Source: Carallia brachiata
Taxonomy: Eukaryota; Streptophyta; Magnoliopsida; Malpighiales; Rhizophoraceae
Direction of reading: 5' to 3'
NCBI GenBank assembly: GCA_021464245.1
Contig: JADCRB010000053.1
Coordinates: forward strand, 1,927,057-1,991,056
DNA length: 64,000 bases
A program made the translations under genes and the position numbers. Below are positions 22,218 through 33,384 of the stretch, one piece after another. The notes under the pieces were generated by a model. The model did not search any database, was not told the DNA's origin, and saw only the letters and a list, made by a program, of their open reading frames with translations. How positions within the stretch are numbered: the stretch's first letter is position 1; each line of letters begins with the position of its first letter.

Positions 22218-23542
22218 TGTTGGAAAATTCACACCCCATGCATACATTAAAAAATTGTTACTAAGTGTGAATTCATGTTTTGATGATAAGTGTTTTGATA
22301 ATGAGCTATAAACCAATCTAACAAAAGTACAAGTGAATTTATTTATATATTCTTCAAGTATACAATTCAAGTTCAAGAAGTCCAAAGAGGTATACATATG
22401 TCATCTTACAGTGCATGGAAGAGAAAGATCACATTGGGTCTTATTAAGCTACTATCTTAGAAAGACAGCATAAGAGTAAATTTTTTTGGGCAATTCCAGG
22501 TACCAAACTCACTCACTTGAGATATATTTTGAGCCTAAAATATATAGTTTTGCAGGACTATAAGCCTAGTTTCAAATGAGATTGGTCGTGCAATTTTTGA
22601 GCTCTAGAGAAAAACTTATGAATTTTATACCAAAAGGTACAAGCTGTCAGGAACCTTCAGTGCACATGGAGTGAATTGCAACGGCTGCCTAGAAGAGCAC
22701 ACGACAAATTTAAATGCAAAATTTTGTGTGTAGATTCCCTGTTATGTTATTAATCAATGCAAAAAGAACCCATCAAAATCCAAAGCCATCAGCAAGATAT
22801 TAATGTTCTATTAAAAGTGTGCAGACTGTCTGATAGAACTTTAACGTCTGTATTCCAATATTTATTTGACTACTAAACTCATTCAAAAATAGTCAAATTT
22901 TGTGGGTAGAGAGTTCTAAAAGTCTATAAATAAGAAAAAAAGGAATCACAATTTTTCAAGTTGTCTGTGCCAAGTTATAACCGTTCTACCAAAAGGTGTC
23001 AGACAAGGAAATATGCAAAGGTGTCAAGAAGAAAACAACAAAGTATGCATGTGCAACCCATGGCAACGGCTCTAATAAGTTGTTAACCTATCTTGCAGCT
23101 ATTTAAATATCACTTGAAGATGTTTTACAAGTGAAGAAAGATATACTCAAGCATTGTACAATCTTTCTTAGGGCAAAAAGACTTTCTTTACTCTTAGTGC
23201 TTTCATTGTAAAACTAGCATTCAAGCTAATAAGTTTCATTTGTATTGTAATACGTTGTGATAATAGGTGAGAGTTCTCAACTGGCACTTGTGAGAATCAT
23301 CTTGTAAGGAGTTAGGGTTGAACTCCAAAAAGGAAATCCTAAAAGAAAAGGGAAAGTGGTGTTGGCAAGTGGGACTTGTGTAACAACCGATTTGAAAGCG
23401 GACATAATGGTGTTTGCGGATTCTTCTTGTAAATTGTACGGTGGTGATTGGTGCGCCTAAAGGCATCCCTATAGTTGAACTCTCAAGAATCTATAAGAGA
23501 TGGATTATTGAGAAGATCAAGGACGTAGTCATTTGACGAACC
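22218..23542 (+). repeat. Right LTR of copia element, 3'-truncated
   Basis: Begins TGTTGGAAAATTCACACC and follows the left LTR closely until GAACC at 23542, where similarity stops abruptly. The last 122 bases of the left LTR (17155-17276) have no counterpart. The shared part shows many substitutions and a few small indels. Confidence 0.85.
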
Positions 23543-24525
23543 ATGCATTCTCCCTATTTACAAGTGTGCATGTCTTCCATGATCCCCACCTGGGTTGAAT
23601 GTTCCCATGTAGTAGCTCAACCATCTACAACAAGCCTCCGCTAAAATTGAAAAAAAAAAAAAAATCCCAGGCCATCAGACCCTAAATTGTACTTCTGGGC
23701 TCAACCATACTCCAAATTCACCAAATATTATAGGACAAACCAAACACATTTCAGTATACAAAACTTTCACATCATGAAAAGGGCATAGAATTTATAGAAA
23801 TGAGAAGAATGTTTTTATTATCTAACACATGAATTAATTTACCTCTTAATAAAGGAAAAAAAAACACACTCCCAAGTTGTAAAATCTACAGGATAGTAAG
23901 ATTTTCATAACTTCATATTTATTTTTTGGAGAGAGAATTTTTTGCGACCAGAACTTATATATGAAAGCAACAATTATATGAGAATTTCTATGGTTATTGA
24001 TATATTTTTTTTTACATGAATTTTTTTGGTTCCACAAGTAATCAGCTGAAGCAATAAGAAAAAGGCACGGTTTTATTTGCACTACTCTTTTGAGTCATTA
24101 GTCGTTTTTTTTTCAGCCAAAAAAATGTATCTCCCATATATAGATTATTTCGAAGTCAAGGTTATTATTCAATTTAGTCATTACAATTTACAGAGTACCA
24201 TTGTAGTAGTAAGATGTGCTACAGGGATGTATTCAGTGGACTTTTCCCTCAAGCCAAACTTTCAAGTACACTTCCAAGGCTTTACATCCCACAATTCTAG
24301 GAATATTGATTTTCAAACGTAATAATTGAGAAAAAATTTACAAGATAAAATATTTTATTTAAAAAGCATTCAGTCTTACTGTTATTTTTACAAAATAGTG
24401 TTTATTCAACGTAAATCCATTTGGTCTTGATCAAAGTGCACTCTGATAGACGAAATATTTTGTGTAAAAAAAAAGGGCATACAGTAGTGGGTTATGGAAA
24501 GGTTCCAAAATCACTAGAGAATTTA
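23543..24525. other. Intergenic DNA, nothing recognised
   Basis: AT-rich spacer downstream of the truncated LTR. The 81-codon frame at 24077-24322 has no recognisable domain. Confidence 0.4.
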
Positions 24526-25120
24526 AGTTTTAAATGTTTATAAATTTTTTTTAATATAATCTTTAACTTTTTAACTTTTTCAATCAAGTTTTAAACGTTT
24601 TAATTCTTTTACAAACTAGTCATTCTGTTAATGGAAGTCAGTCAAACCGTTAAAAATGACAATTGACGAAACAGACATAAAAAAAACCCTAAATGCGGTT
24701 TCTTTTGTATTTTCTTGTTTCAATCAAGTCCTCAACGTTCTAAACATTTTTAATCAAGTCCTAAACGTTCGAAAATTTTTTCAATTGAGTCCTTTAATTT
24801 CAAAAATGGTGATAATGAGGTATTTTGGGGCTTTTTATTTTTTATTATTTTTGTCACTTTTTAAAAAATAATCTTTTTTTATTATTGTGCCATTTTTAAA
24901 TAGTTTTAAAATATTATAACTAGAAAATAAAGAAAAAACCGTATATATGATTTTATTTATTTATTTTTATTTGGTCAATAATCGGTTTTAATGGTTTGAT
25001 TAATTTCTGTTAATGAAATGACTTGTTTGTAAAATAACTAAAAAGTTTAAGACTTAATTAAAAAAATAAAAAAATTTAAGACTAAATTAAAAAAATTTAT
25101 AAATATTTAATGTTAAAATA
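24526..25120. repeat. Long-TIR MITE (about 590 bp), family B
   Basis: The left arm (containing TTATAAATTTTTTTTAAT, ACAAACTAGTCATTCTGTTA, CAAACCGTTAAAA) is matched in reverse complement by the right arm near 24950-25110 (ACAAACAAGTCATTTCATTA, CAAACCATTAAAA). Arms of about 140 bases suggest a Mutator-like non-autonomous element. The inner TIR text (GTTAA...CAAACCGTTAAAAATGACA) is shared with the element at 52099-52588. The 71-codon frame inside is not a gene. Confidence 0.6.
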
Positions 25121-25238
25121 TGTATTATCCTCTCTAAGTTGCCTCCATGTTGGGAGTGTGAGTTACTCCACAAGCACTTTCATTTATTGTACACCAACCA
25201 TGTTGAGACATATCTAAAATTACTATTTCTTATCAGGA

Positions 25239-25415
25239 TTTTGCTAACAACTCTTTTTTACTTTTTTTTTTACAATTGTTCATATGCAACAAATATTGAT
25301 TAATTATTAAAAAATTAAAAATTAAAAGTCTTATAAATTTATCATTGAGAAGTATTGATATGTTAATTTTTGATTAATAATTATAAAAAAAGATGAAAAG
25401 TGACTTTTTATGGCA
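25239..25415 (+). repeat. MITE, family C copy 1
   Basis: From GGATTTTGCTAACAACTC to about 25415. The reverse complement of 26900-27085 matches it along its length (GGATTTTGTTAGCAACAA, TTATTAAAAAATTGAAAGTT, AAATTTATCGTT, AAAGTGACT). The two ends of each copy are themselves imperfect inverted repeats. Non-coding. Confidence 0.6.
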
Positions 25416-26899
25416 TACCCTTTCTTATCAAATTGATGCATTTTGTGGTATCATAGCAAATCAAATAGTGGGATTATTTTAATCATTGGTGACCCACAGC
25501 GATCTTCAAATGCCTCATTATGCCTAATAAATTAATACTATGATATAATATACTCATTTCTACTGGGTGACAAGATGACAGCTTCTATTGATATTTGGAT
25601 GATGAGTCCTCTTTTTGAGAGAGATTGAATGAGAATGCAACGTGTGATCCCCATTCTCAATCTAAGGATTCGATAACGCACATATTAGTGAAGTGATTTT
25701 TTTTTGGTCAAAAAAAAAACAAGATGACTCATCTTGTTGTTAGCATCTTTAAGAATACTTTATCACAATAACGTAATAAATATTTCAAGAATATTCCTTG
25801 ATACATCTAATGTGTACCTACTCAATAGTTTAGCTTTCACGAAGAACTTGCAAGCCAAACTTTTAGGATCGTATGACATTCAATTTTTAGAATATATATT
25901 TCAATATTATTAGTATTTTTTCAACATTTTATGTTATGAAAATCAAAGCGAGCACAAACTTAATAAGATATATGAGAACATACAGTGATATGAGCTATTA
26001 AATAATTAAATTAAAAAATATATAAATAAGTCATTATTTTTTATTGTGTATCCTATTGTGTCCTGTTAAGTGTAATTTACGCTATGGTCCTCTTCATTTA
26101 ATATGATATAACGGAAAGATCTTTATTATCACTATTTTTTTTCCTTTTTTGTCAATTTAATATTCGAACTCTACCCCTTTTTCCTTTCATGTAAGGACTA
26201 AAGTTTGACCTTGAGTACTATGGCGAATAACCAAGACCTCTCTGTCGATAGACCAGATAGCTAATAATAAACTTAATACCAATCTTGTAGAATACTTCAG
26301 CATTGATGAGATTAAACTCAATTATTATACAATCTCCTAAAACCTTTTAAGAAGAGTGTTGTTCTTTGGATTCAGAACAATTATATTAAAAAGGGTTCTA
26401 TTATACAACTTAATTTTAAATGCTACTAAAATTGTCATCTAATTTTTATTAACATCTAACAACTAATTTTTTTTTTCAATCATCTAACAACACATATTAC
26501 TTTGATTTTATTTTCATCATATTTAAAAATTTTCACTAAGTATCTTCCTCTTGAAAATCGAACTCTTTTAGCAAATGATCACGCCAAAGTTGTAAAATCT
26601 AACTCGAACATGGACTCAGGTAGAGTTGAGTCATTAAGTCACTTGTTGAAATGATAAATCAATTTTATTCAGTATGTTTGGTGTATACTTTATATGTTTT
26701 TATATCTAACATAATATTAGAATGTAAATATTTTTCTTGCAATTACAAAAATAAGATTTCACATATTTATTTGATATGTCATCATACATTAATTATTTTA
26801 GCGTAAATATATTTTGAATGGATGACACAAATTAATGCTTCACATATGAATTGAAGGGGACTTCTAATTAGCAAGCACCTTAACTAAAAGATAAAAGAG
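25416..26899. other. Intergenic DNA between two MITE copies
   Basis: AT-rich, without open frames of note. A GTTCGAA-type motif near 26165 hints at an old tRNA-derived repeat, but no A box could be paired with it convincingly. Confidence 0.4.
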
Positions 26900-27085
26900 T
26901 TTGTTATTGACAGTCACTTTTTACCTTCTTTTTTACAATCACTAATTAAAAATCAGCATATCAACACTTTTAACGATAAATTTGTAATATATTTAACTTT
27001 CAATTTTTTAATAACTGATCAAAAGTGCCTTATGTATGAGAGACTGTAAAAGAGCAGATAAAAGTAATTGTTGCTAACAAAATCC
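26900..27085 (-). repeat. MITE, family C copy 2 (inverted)
   Basis: Reverse-oriented relative of 25239-25415. The left end TTGTTATTGACAGTCACTTT and the right end (reverse complement) TTGTTAGCAACAATTACTTT form its imperfect TIR. No target duplication was resolved. Confidence 0.6.
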
Positions 27086-27722
27086 AAAGATAAATCAATT
27101 TATTTTAATCAAGTCTTATTAACTGGGGTGGAGCTATATTCAATGTTGTTGAGGCCATTATCTCCACTGAAAAAATAAATATAAATATAATGAACATTAA
27201 ATTTATAGTATTCTTCCGACTAAAACTTATGTTTTGTCCCTATTATTCCCATTGAAAAAGAAAAAAATTGATGAAATTTAAATTTATACTATTACTCCTC
27301 ATAAAAATTTATATTTTGTCATCACTAATTATTTGTATTTTACGTTTTGCTCTTGTTTCCTTATCATTTCTTTTAAAAAAACACAACAAACATATTGTGT
27401 TTTTATTAAAATAATATTATTTTACAGTATAAATTATTTTTATTGGTAAAATAATATTTTTTATTATTTATGTTACTATTTATTGTAAAAAAATGAAAAA
27501 AAAAACTTTTTAATACTTTATTGCCCTCACAGTATTCAATTCATGGCTCGACCCCTACTGATTAAATCAATGAACTAAAATTATTTTTGGTATACATCAT
27601 TAAAATTGTTTGTGTAACATATGATCATTTTATATTCACATAAGCTGAGCTAGACAATTAATCGACTTTTACTCAAGTGATGGTGAAAATTATTTATCAA
27701 AAATTCAAAATATGCATAAATG
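27086..27722. other. Intergenic DNA, nothing recognised
   Basis: AT-rich spacer up to the target duplication of the LINE at 27723. Confidence 0.4.
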
Positions 27723-27736
27723 AGTTAGATTCATAT

Positions 27737-30026
27737 TTCTCTTGAATCATGAGTTGTGTGACTTCAGTGAAATTCCAAGTGGTAACAAATGGGAAACTGT
27801 CCTGCACTTTTACTTCCTCCAAAGGAATCAGGCAAGGCGATCCCTTATCACCTTATCTCTATTTACTTCAATTTGACGTATTTTCTAGAATGATGATACA
27901 AAGGTTCCACTCAAAATCACTCAAAGGCCTTCGAATAAATCTCTACTACCTTACACTCTCAGATATACTTTTTGCAGATGACATTCTTTTATTTGGAGTG
28001 GCAACGATAGAGGAAACAACAGCTCAGGTTGATTTGGCAAAAAAGTTTTGTAAAGTTTCAGGGTTGCTCATCAACCTTGACAAATCTAGCATTATTTTCA
28101 GTAGAAAGACTCCTACCAATACAAGAGATGATATTGCCAGCATTATGGGGATTGGCTTGCTTAAAACCTAGGATCGCTACCTTGGACTACCTATTAGAAT
28201 AGCCCGCTCAAAAACCCAAACTTGCTTTTTCATTATAAATAAGGTGGAAAAAATGCTCCAATCATGGAAAGGAAAGCTTCTTTTGCAAGTTGGCTATGAA
28301 GTCTTGATTAAGTCGGGGGTGACACCCATCCCTATTTTTGCCATGTCTATTTTCCAGCTGCATGATAATGTGTGCAATAGAATTAATGGAAGAATGACGC
28401 AATGTTGGTGGGTACAAAAAGAAAATGAAAGGAAGATTGTGTGGGGTAAATGGAAGCTTTTATGCCATACAAAAGTAGTTGGAGGTATAGAGTTTTGGGA
28501 TCTAAAAGATTTCAACTCAGTTTTTTTGCGAAACAGGCATGGCGCTTGCTTAATAGTCCAAATGACTTGTGGGCGAAAATTATGAAAGGCCTATATTTCT
28601 AGGCGGGCTCATTGATGAATGCAAAACATAAAACCTCAGCTTCTTGGGGATAGCATAGTCTCCTCCACAGTAGGAATTTGTTGAATATTGGGTTTCGATA
28701 GGCAGTAGGGGATGGCTCGGTGATTCATATATGGGAAGACAAATGGGTCCCGGACTTGCCAAATTTCAAATCCAATCGCCCAAGCCAGAAAGATGTGCAA
28801 ACTTCCTTGTTAAAGGCATGATCGATCAAGATAGAATGATATGGGATCACAATACTTTAAAAAATCTTTTCACCCTAGGTGAAGTAGAAGCCATTCAAAG
28901 GATCTCCATATCTACTGCTTGACAAAAGATACGATTATTTAGCACCCAGACAGATATGGCGAGTATACTATAAAGTCAGGATATCACCTTCTTACAAAAG
29001 AATGGAAGGATGCCGCCACTAACACCCGCTAATCCTTAATTTTGAATCCAATCGCATGGAGGAAAGTTTGGCACTTATAGACTCCCCCAAAAATACGGTT
29101 ATGCATCTGGAAAGCGATCAAGGATTGGCTACCCACAATGGCTAATCTCTATAAAAAGAGAGCTTCCAGCTCGACTGAATGCCCTATTTGTTGCTCTTGT
29201 AAAAAAAATTGTGGAACATCTCCTTTTCTTCTGTCCACATGCCACTGCCATTTGGAGACTATGCCCTTTTAATTATAATCTAGAGAGCATAAGATTCCCT
29301 TGTCGGTCAATGGTAGAAGGCTTTTTTTGAACTTATTAGCAACAGGGCCTTTGCACATGCTAATGAACTTATGGCTATTGTCATGTGGGAGGTATGGAAG
29401 GTACGAAATGGAGTCATGTTCGAGCATAAAAGCCCCTCTCCCATGCTCATAGTGCACAAAGCCATATCACTATGGCAGAGATCCTCTTCCTCCCCAACCT
29501 AATGCTAAGAGCTATGGAAAGCACAAATCTAACGAAGGAACGCTGGAATCCTCCAGGTGAAGTGCAAGTTAAGCTCACTGTGACGCATTATGTGAAGTGG
29601 AGGAATTCAAAAGGGCAAGTTTTGGAGGGGATAATAATGCGAAGTGGAACACGGTCAGCTCTCATGACAAAAGCAGAGGCTCTTCTCTTAGGGGCTCGCC
29701 TAGTAAGAGTAAGGGACTTTCATAGCTCTACTTGAAACAGACTCTAAGATACTTTTCGAAGCCCTGCAAAAACTGAAGAATCTATGGCCATGGAAATTAG
29801 TGCTTTACTTACGAACATTGAGGCTATTGTATCTTCTTTAAATATTTGCTGTGTTTGTCTAATCTCAAGGAAAGTCAACAAATCGATTGAGTAGGTTGCC
29901 AAACAATCCATACTCAATCTATGTCCTGAATTAGGTGGCCAACCCTCCCGACGAGCTAAAACTCTAATTTGTAAGAATCTTTATTAGTAATGGAATTTTA
30001 TCTTTTATTCAGTCAAAAAAAAAAAA
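27737..30026 (+). mobile_element. 5'-truncated L1-type LINE retrotransposon
   Basis: Flanked by AGTTAGATTCATAT on both sides (27723-27736 and 30027-30040), a 14-bp target duplication, with a poly(A) tail at 30015-30027. Starting inside the reverse transcriptase, it contains GIRQGDPLSPYL, then LFADDILLF (catalytic Asp pair), then RYLGLP after a stop at about 28170. Next come the zf-RVT region (IKSGYHLL near 28975; CPIC near 29180) and a C-terminal RNase H-like piece (29472-29735). Stops and frame changes occur in every part, so it is dead. The endonuclease and 5' end are missing, as expected from incomplete target-primed reverse transcription. The partial open frames at 27749-28171 and 28244-28585 belong to this relic. 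Confidence 0.9.
27749..28171 (+). pseudogene. LINE reverse transcriptase fragment
   Basis: 140-codon frame. GIRQGDPLSPYLYLL begins near residue 27 and the catalytic FADD lies near residue 75. It reads into the element from the truncation point and ends at TAG 28169, where the family would continue with D-RYLGLP, seen right after the stop. It is part of the dead LINE and not an independent gene. Confidence 0.85.
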
Positions 30027-30073
30027 AGTTAGATTCATATGGTTACATGGGTTCGGATATGTGGGTGGAGAGT

Positions 30074-30239
30074 GGTGGATAAAAGAAGTGTCAATAATGA
30101 AATGAGCTTGATTATCTCTGCAATAAGATTGATAAAATATGGTTCAAGAAATTATCACGTTATTTTTGTTGTAAAAAAAATCAGCTCAATTGCAGAAATA
30201 CTCAGCGTTGTTGCATTATTAACACTTCTTCTGTCCACC
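30074..30239. repeat. MITE, family A copy 2 (166 bp)
   Basis: Left TIR GGTGGATAAAAGAAGTGTCA; right end in reverse complement GGTGGACAGAAGAAGTGTTA. The interior is collinear with 13153-13319. It lies 33 bases after the LINE target duplication. The 95-codon frame 30039-30326 spans it and is not a gene. Confidence 0.7.
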
Positions 30240-31670
30240 AATCTTTGCTTGCCGATCTTTTTCTGTCGCATTGAACAAGGCAATGAAAAACAAATTTTAA
30301 GAAAAGATTGTTCAAATAAATTTTAGGATAAAAGACAAAGGCCACCTGGATGGATTTATAAGAACCTTATCCACTCTCGAATTTTCCTTTTTTTTTTTTT
30401 TGGTTCCCTTTGTTGATGGGCAATTTCCTTTTCTTTTTTAACAAAAATAGGAAAACAAAAATGACACTTCATAATTTCGGGCACAAAAGATTGGGTTTCT
30501 TGAAACTATCTACACTAAGCAGTTGCAAGAATAAATTTTAATTGGCCATGAGTTTATAACTCTAATGCTAGTGTAGATACAAGAATAAAATTTAATTGAT
30601 TATAAAGTTGTAATTCAAATGACATTGATAATATATTAACAGAAGAGAGATATAACTCTTAACCTTTCTAACTATCTCATTATCTTAGTCAGTTAATCTA
30701 AATTTAAAATATTCAAAAAAAAATTAATTTGTTATCTACCAAGCTCTTGGAGAATGGAGACACTACGTTCCTTTATTTGTCAAGCGCGCCAAATTTAACT
30801 TCTTCCGACAAAAGCCGCTCAAATGCAGACAGAAAGAGCTAACGTACGTACACCAGACAATTGGGCATAATGCCAAAACTTATGCCCTCTTTTTATCTGA
30901 TATATATTTTATGTCAAACTGCAAATCAAAATGGTGTCTTATGCTGGGATTCACATGCATTAGTATTAGGCAGAATTTATGGGATGAAAATGAATTTAGT
31001 ATGACAATTTTTTGAAGAATATTAATAGTATAGGCATATTTTGTTAAAATTACATGCTATCTTACAATTTGTATAAATAAAATGAAGAGAACTGACTAAA
31101 TAAACATGCAATTTAATGGTACAAATGGATGTAAAATGATTTTATCATATATATAATATATATATATATATATTGAGAATTTTTTTATACCATATATTAG
31201 ATATTTTCATACTTTATACTTTTTTACAATACATTGTTTACATGCTCTATAAAATATTATTTATAAAATATAAAATACTTTGTATATGATATAAAAATAT
31301 TGTGCGTCTATTTCTATCTGGAAAAATAATCTATTTGTATTTAAAAAAATGAATCGGTTTAGGCTTTTTGCTAAAACAAAATACACAGTATTATAACAAA
31401 GATTCTGGAAAATCCTTGCAGACGGATGCTACTGGACACAAAAATGCGCATGTGATGCCTTCATACCAACGTACGGAGCGTTTGTACTACATTAATAATA
31501 TAAAAATACAATATATAATAAAATAATACAAATAGTGGAATTCTCTTTGTATTTTTTTTTTTTTGAAATAAAATAGTGGAAATCTCTTTGTATGTCATAA
31601 AGAAAGTTCACAATATAATAAATAAAGTATTTTGTATGTTGTTTAAATTATTTGGATTCTGATGTTAATA
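30240..31670. other. Intergenic DNA, nothing recognised
   Basis: AT-rich spacer with poly(T) near 30390 and a TA tract at 31147-31172. No gene or complete repeat identified. Confidence 0.45.
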
Positions 31671-31918
31671 GTATGTTTGGATTGGGAAAAAAAATAAATA
31701 AGAAAAAAAGAGAAAAAATTGTGAAAAATTAAAGTTATTTAGATAACTAGAGAAAGCTATGAGAAAAAAAGAGATGAGAAAAAAAATAAATAATAGTTTG
31801 TGAAAGAAAAAGTAGTAAAAAAATAAATTATTTAATAAATAAAAAATTGATAAAAACTTATAAAAATAATAAAATAATGATTTTTTTTTTCTTTTTCTCT
31901 GTCAATCCAAACAAACCG
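31671..31918. repeat. hAT-like MITE (about 250 bp)
   Basis: The left end TATGTTTGGATTGGGAAAAA and the right end in reverse complement TTTGTTTGGATTGACAGAGA are inverted repeats with A-rich subterminal DNA. The interior is almost purely A/T/G and non-coding. Its ends resemble hAT-type MITE termini. No target duplication was resolved. Confidence 0.5.
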
Positions 31919-33384
31919 TAATGAAGAAATTTATAGACGAATACTTAATTTTATTGTTTAGCTCTGCTTTAAAAATAAAAAAAAAAAACAAAAACAAAAG
32001 ACATATTATGCATCGAATATGGAAAGAACCACCAATGGCAATCCTCGTAAATAAAGGATTATTGAGGGTAGAATGAGTAAACTAGCCGCTCCCCAGAATT
32101 TAGCTTTCCACTTTATGTCTGCGTGAGACGAAACCTAGAAAACATAAAAAACACAAAACACTCAGGCAAAAGAAAGGAGAAGAAGACAGACAGAGCCTTT
32201 AACTCGGGAAGAAGCAAAGCTGAGGCAGCATTTTTTTCAACTAAAAAAGCCTTGCTTTTTTCTGGGTACTTCCCAAAAACCTTACTTTTCTTTAGAGATT
32301 ATTGATTGCTTTGCAGAAGAATGGTGCCACTCAATTCATTTTCTTGAAAACCCAGCAAGTGTTTGTTCTTTAGTTTGCTTCTTTTTTTATTATGTTTTTT
32401 ATTTGTCTCTGTTTTTTTTTGGGGGGGGTTTAGAATTTTATTTGAGGTGTTAGTTCAGCTAGAACACCATCATTTTGAAGGTCAATTCTTGGTCAACTTG
32501 GAGTTTTGAGAGCTTCATGTTTGGTGTCTGAAAAAATGGAGAAAAAAAGATTAGATTTTTCTTCTTTTTCAACTTAAATTCTTAAGTTTTAGCTATTAAT
32601 TTAGGCTTAACCAAATTGGTTTTAGCTTAAATTGGGCTTAGAATTAAGTATTGCCCCTTCGCTTCTTTTTTTTTTTAAGAAAAAAATTATTTTTCTGTGC
32701 TTTTTTGGGCTTACGATTTTATTTCTGGTTTTAATTTAACTTAATTGTGGTTAGTTTTAGCTCAGTTATCATATAGTTCACTTGGGCTAAAGTCTCTACG
32801 TTTGGTAGCTGAGGAAATGGATGAAAAAAGTCTAGACTTTTATTCTTTTTAAAGTCAAATTCTCTCATATTTGTATTTTTTGGTACATTGGTCTTAAAAA
32901 TTAATTTAAACTTAAGGAAATTGGCTTTAGATTAGAATTTACTTCACTTTAGCTTTTAGCTTACATATTAAGGATTTTCACCTTGTTGTCCAAAATGCAG
33001 GAAAAGGAAGGATAGCTATTCTTTTTCTCTTTTTTTGTTAATTTTTCTGATGTCATCTTAATTTCTACAAGTGATGCAAAACCCTCCTCGAATTTGATTA
33101 AAGCAGTTATTGCCAGTCCTGTTTAGCCTTTTTTTTTTTTTTTTTCCCAATCTTTGGTTTTAATCAAGTATTTACTTTGATGTATTTTCCCTGTGGCAGA
33201 CTGTTCAAATATGATTGTGCTCTTGATATGATTTGTTGAGTTCTCCACGCCGGTTATATTTGACAATTGATTCTCTTTTTCTTACTTTTAATCTTCCAGG
33301 TTTTTGATATTTGCCGGGTAAGTTAGTCTTCTCTTCCACCATTTTTGAAAAGTTTTTTCTGACTGGTGTTTCGTTGGGGGTTGA
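31919..33384 (+). promoter_or_regulatory. Upstream region and probable 5' UTR of the WAP-like gene
   Basis: No separate gene is seen. The T-rich text from about 32330 to 33300 reads like 5' untranslated sequence with one or more leader introns (AG/GT-like junctions near 33298 and 33319), but splicing cannot be fixed without transcripts. An in-frame TGA (33382-33384) directly precedes the start codon of the gene. Confidence 0.4.

Larger units (their letters stand above)
15818..23542 (+). mobile_element. Defective Ty1/copia LTR retrotransposon
   Basis: Two direct repeats begin TGTTGA (15818) and TGTTGG (22218) and are alignable over more than 1.3 kb. Between them, in order: a primer binding site complementary to initiator tRNA-Met (TGGTATCAGAGC, 17282), a broken gag with zinc knuckle, a protease with DSG motif, a truncated GAG-pre-integrase domain, about 2 kb of unrelated sequence, a non-coding 3' region, and a polypurine tract just before the right LTR. 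Integrase core, reverse transcriptase and RNase H are absent, so the element cannot move on its own. The order is typical of Ty1/copia. In the first 60 LTR bases I count four differences, all transitions, so the insertion is not recent. Confidence 0.9.

Noticed and set aside
26160..26300. Possible tRNA gene or SINE (GAGTTCGAATATT on the minus strand)
   Set aside because: No matching A box or cloverleaf could be drawn, and no poly(A) or target duplication was seen.
30039..30326. 95-codon frame as a gene
   Set aside because: It reads straight through a TIR-bounded MITE, so it is chance coding.
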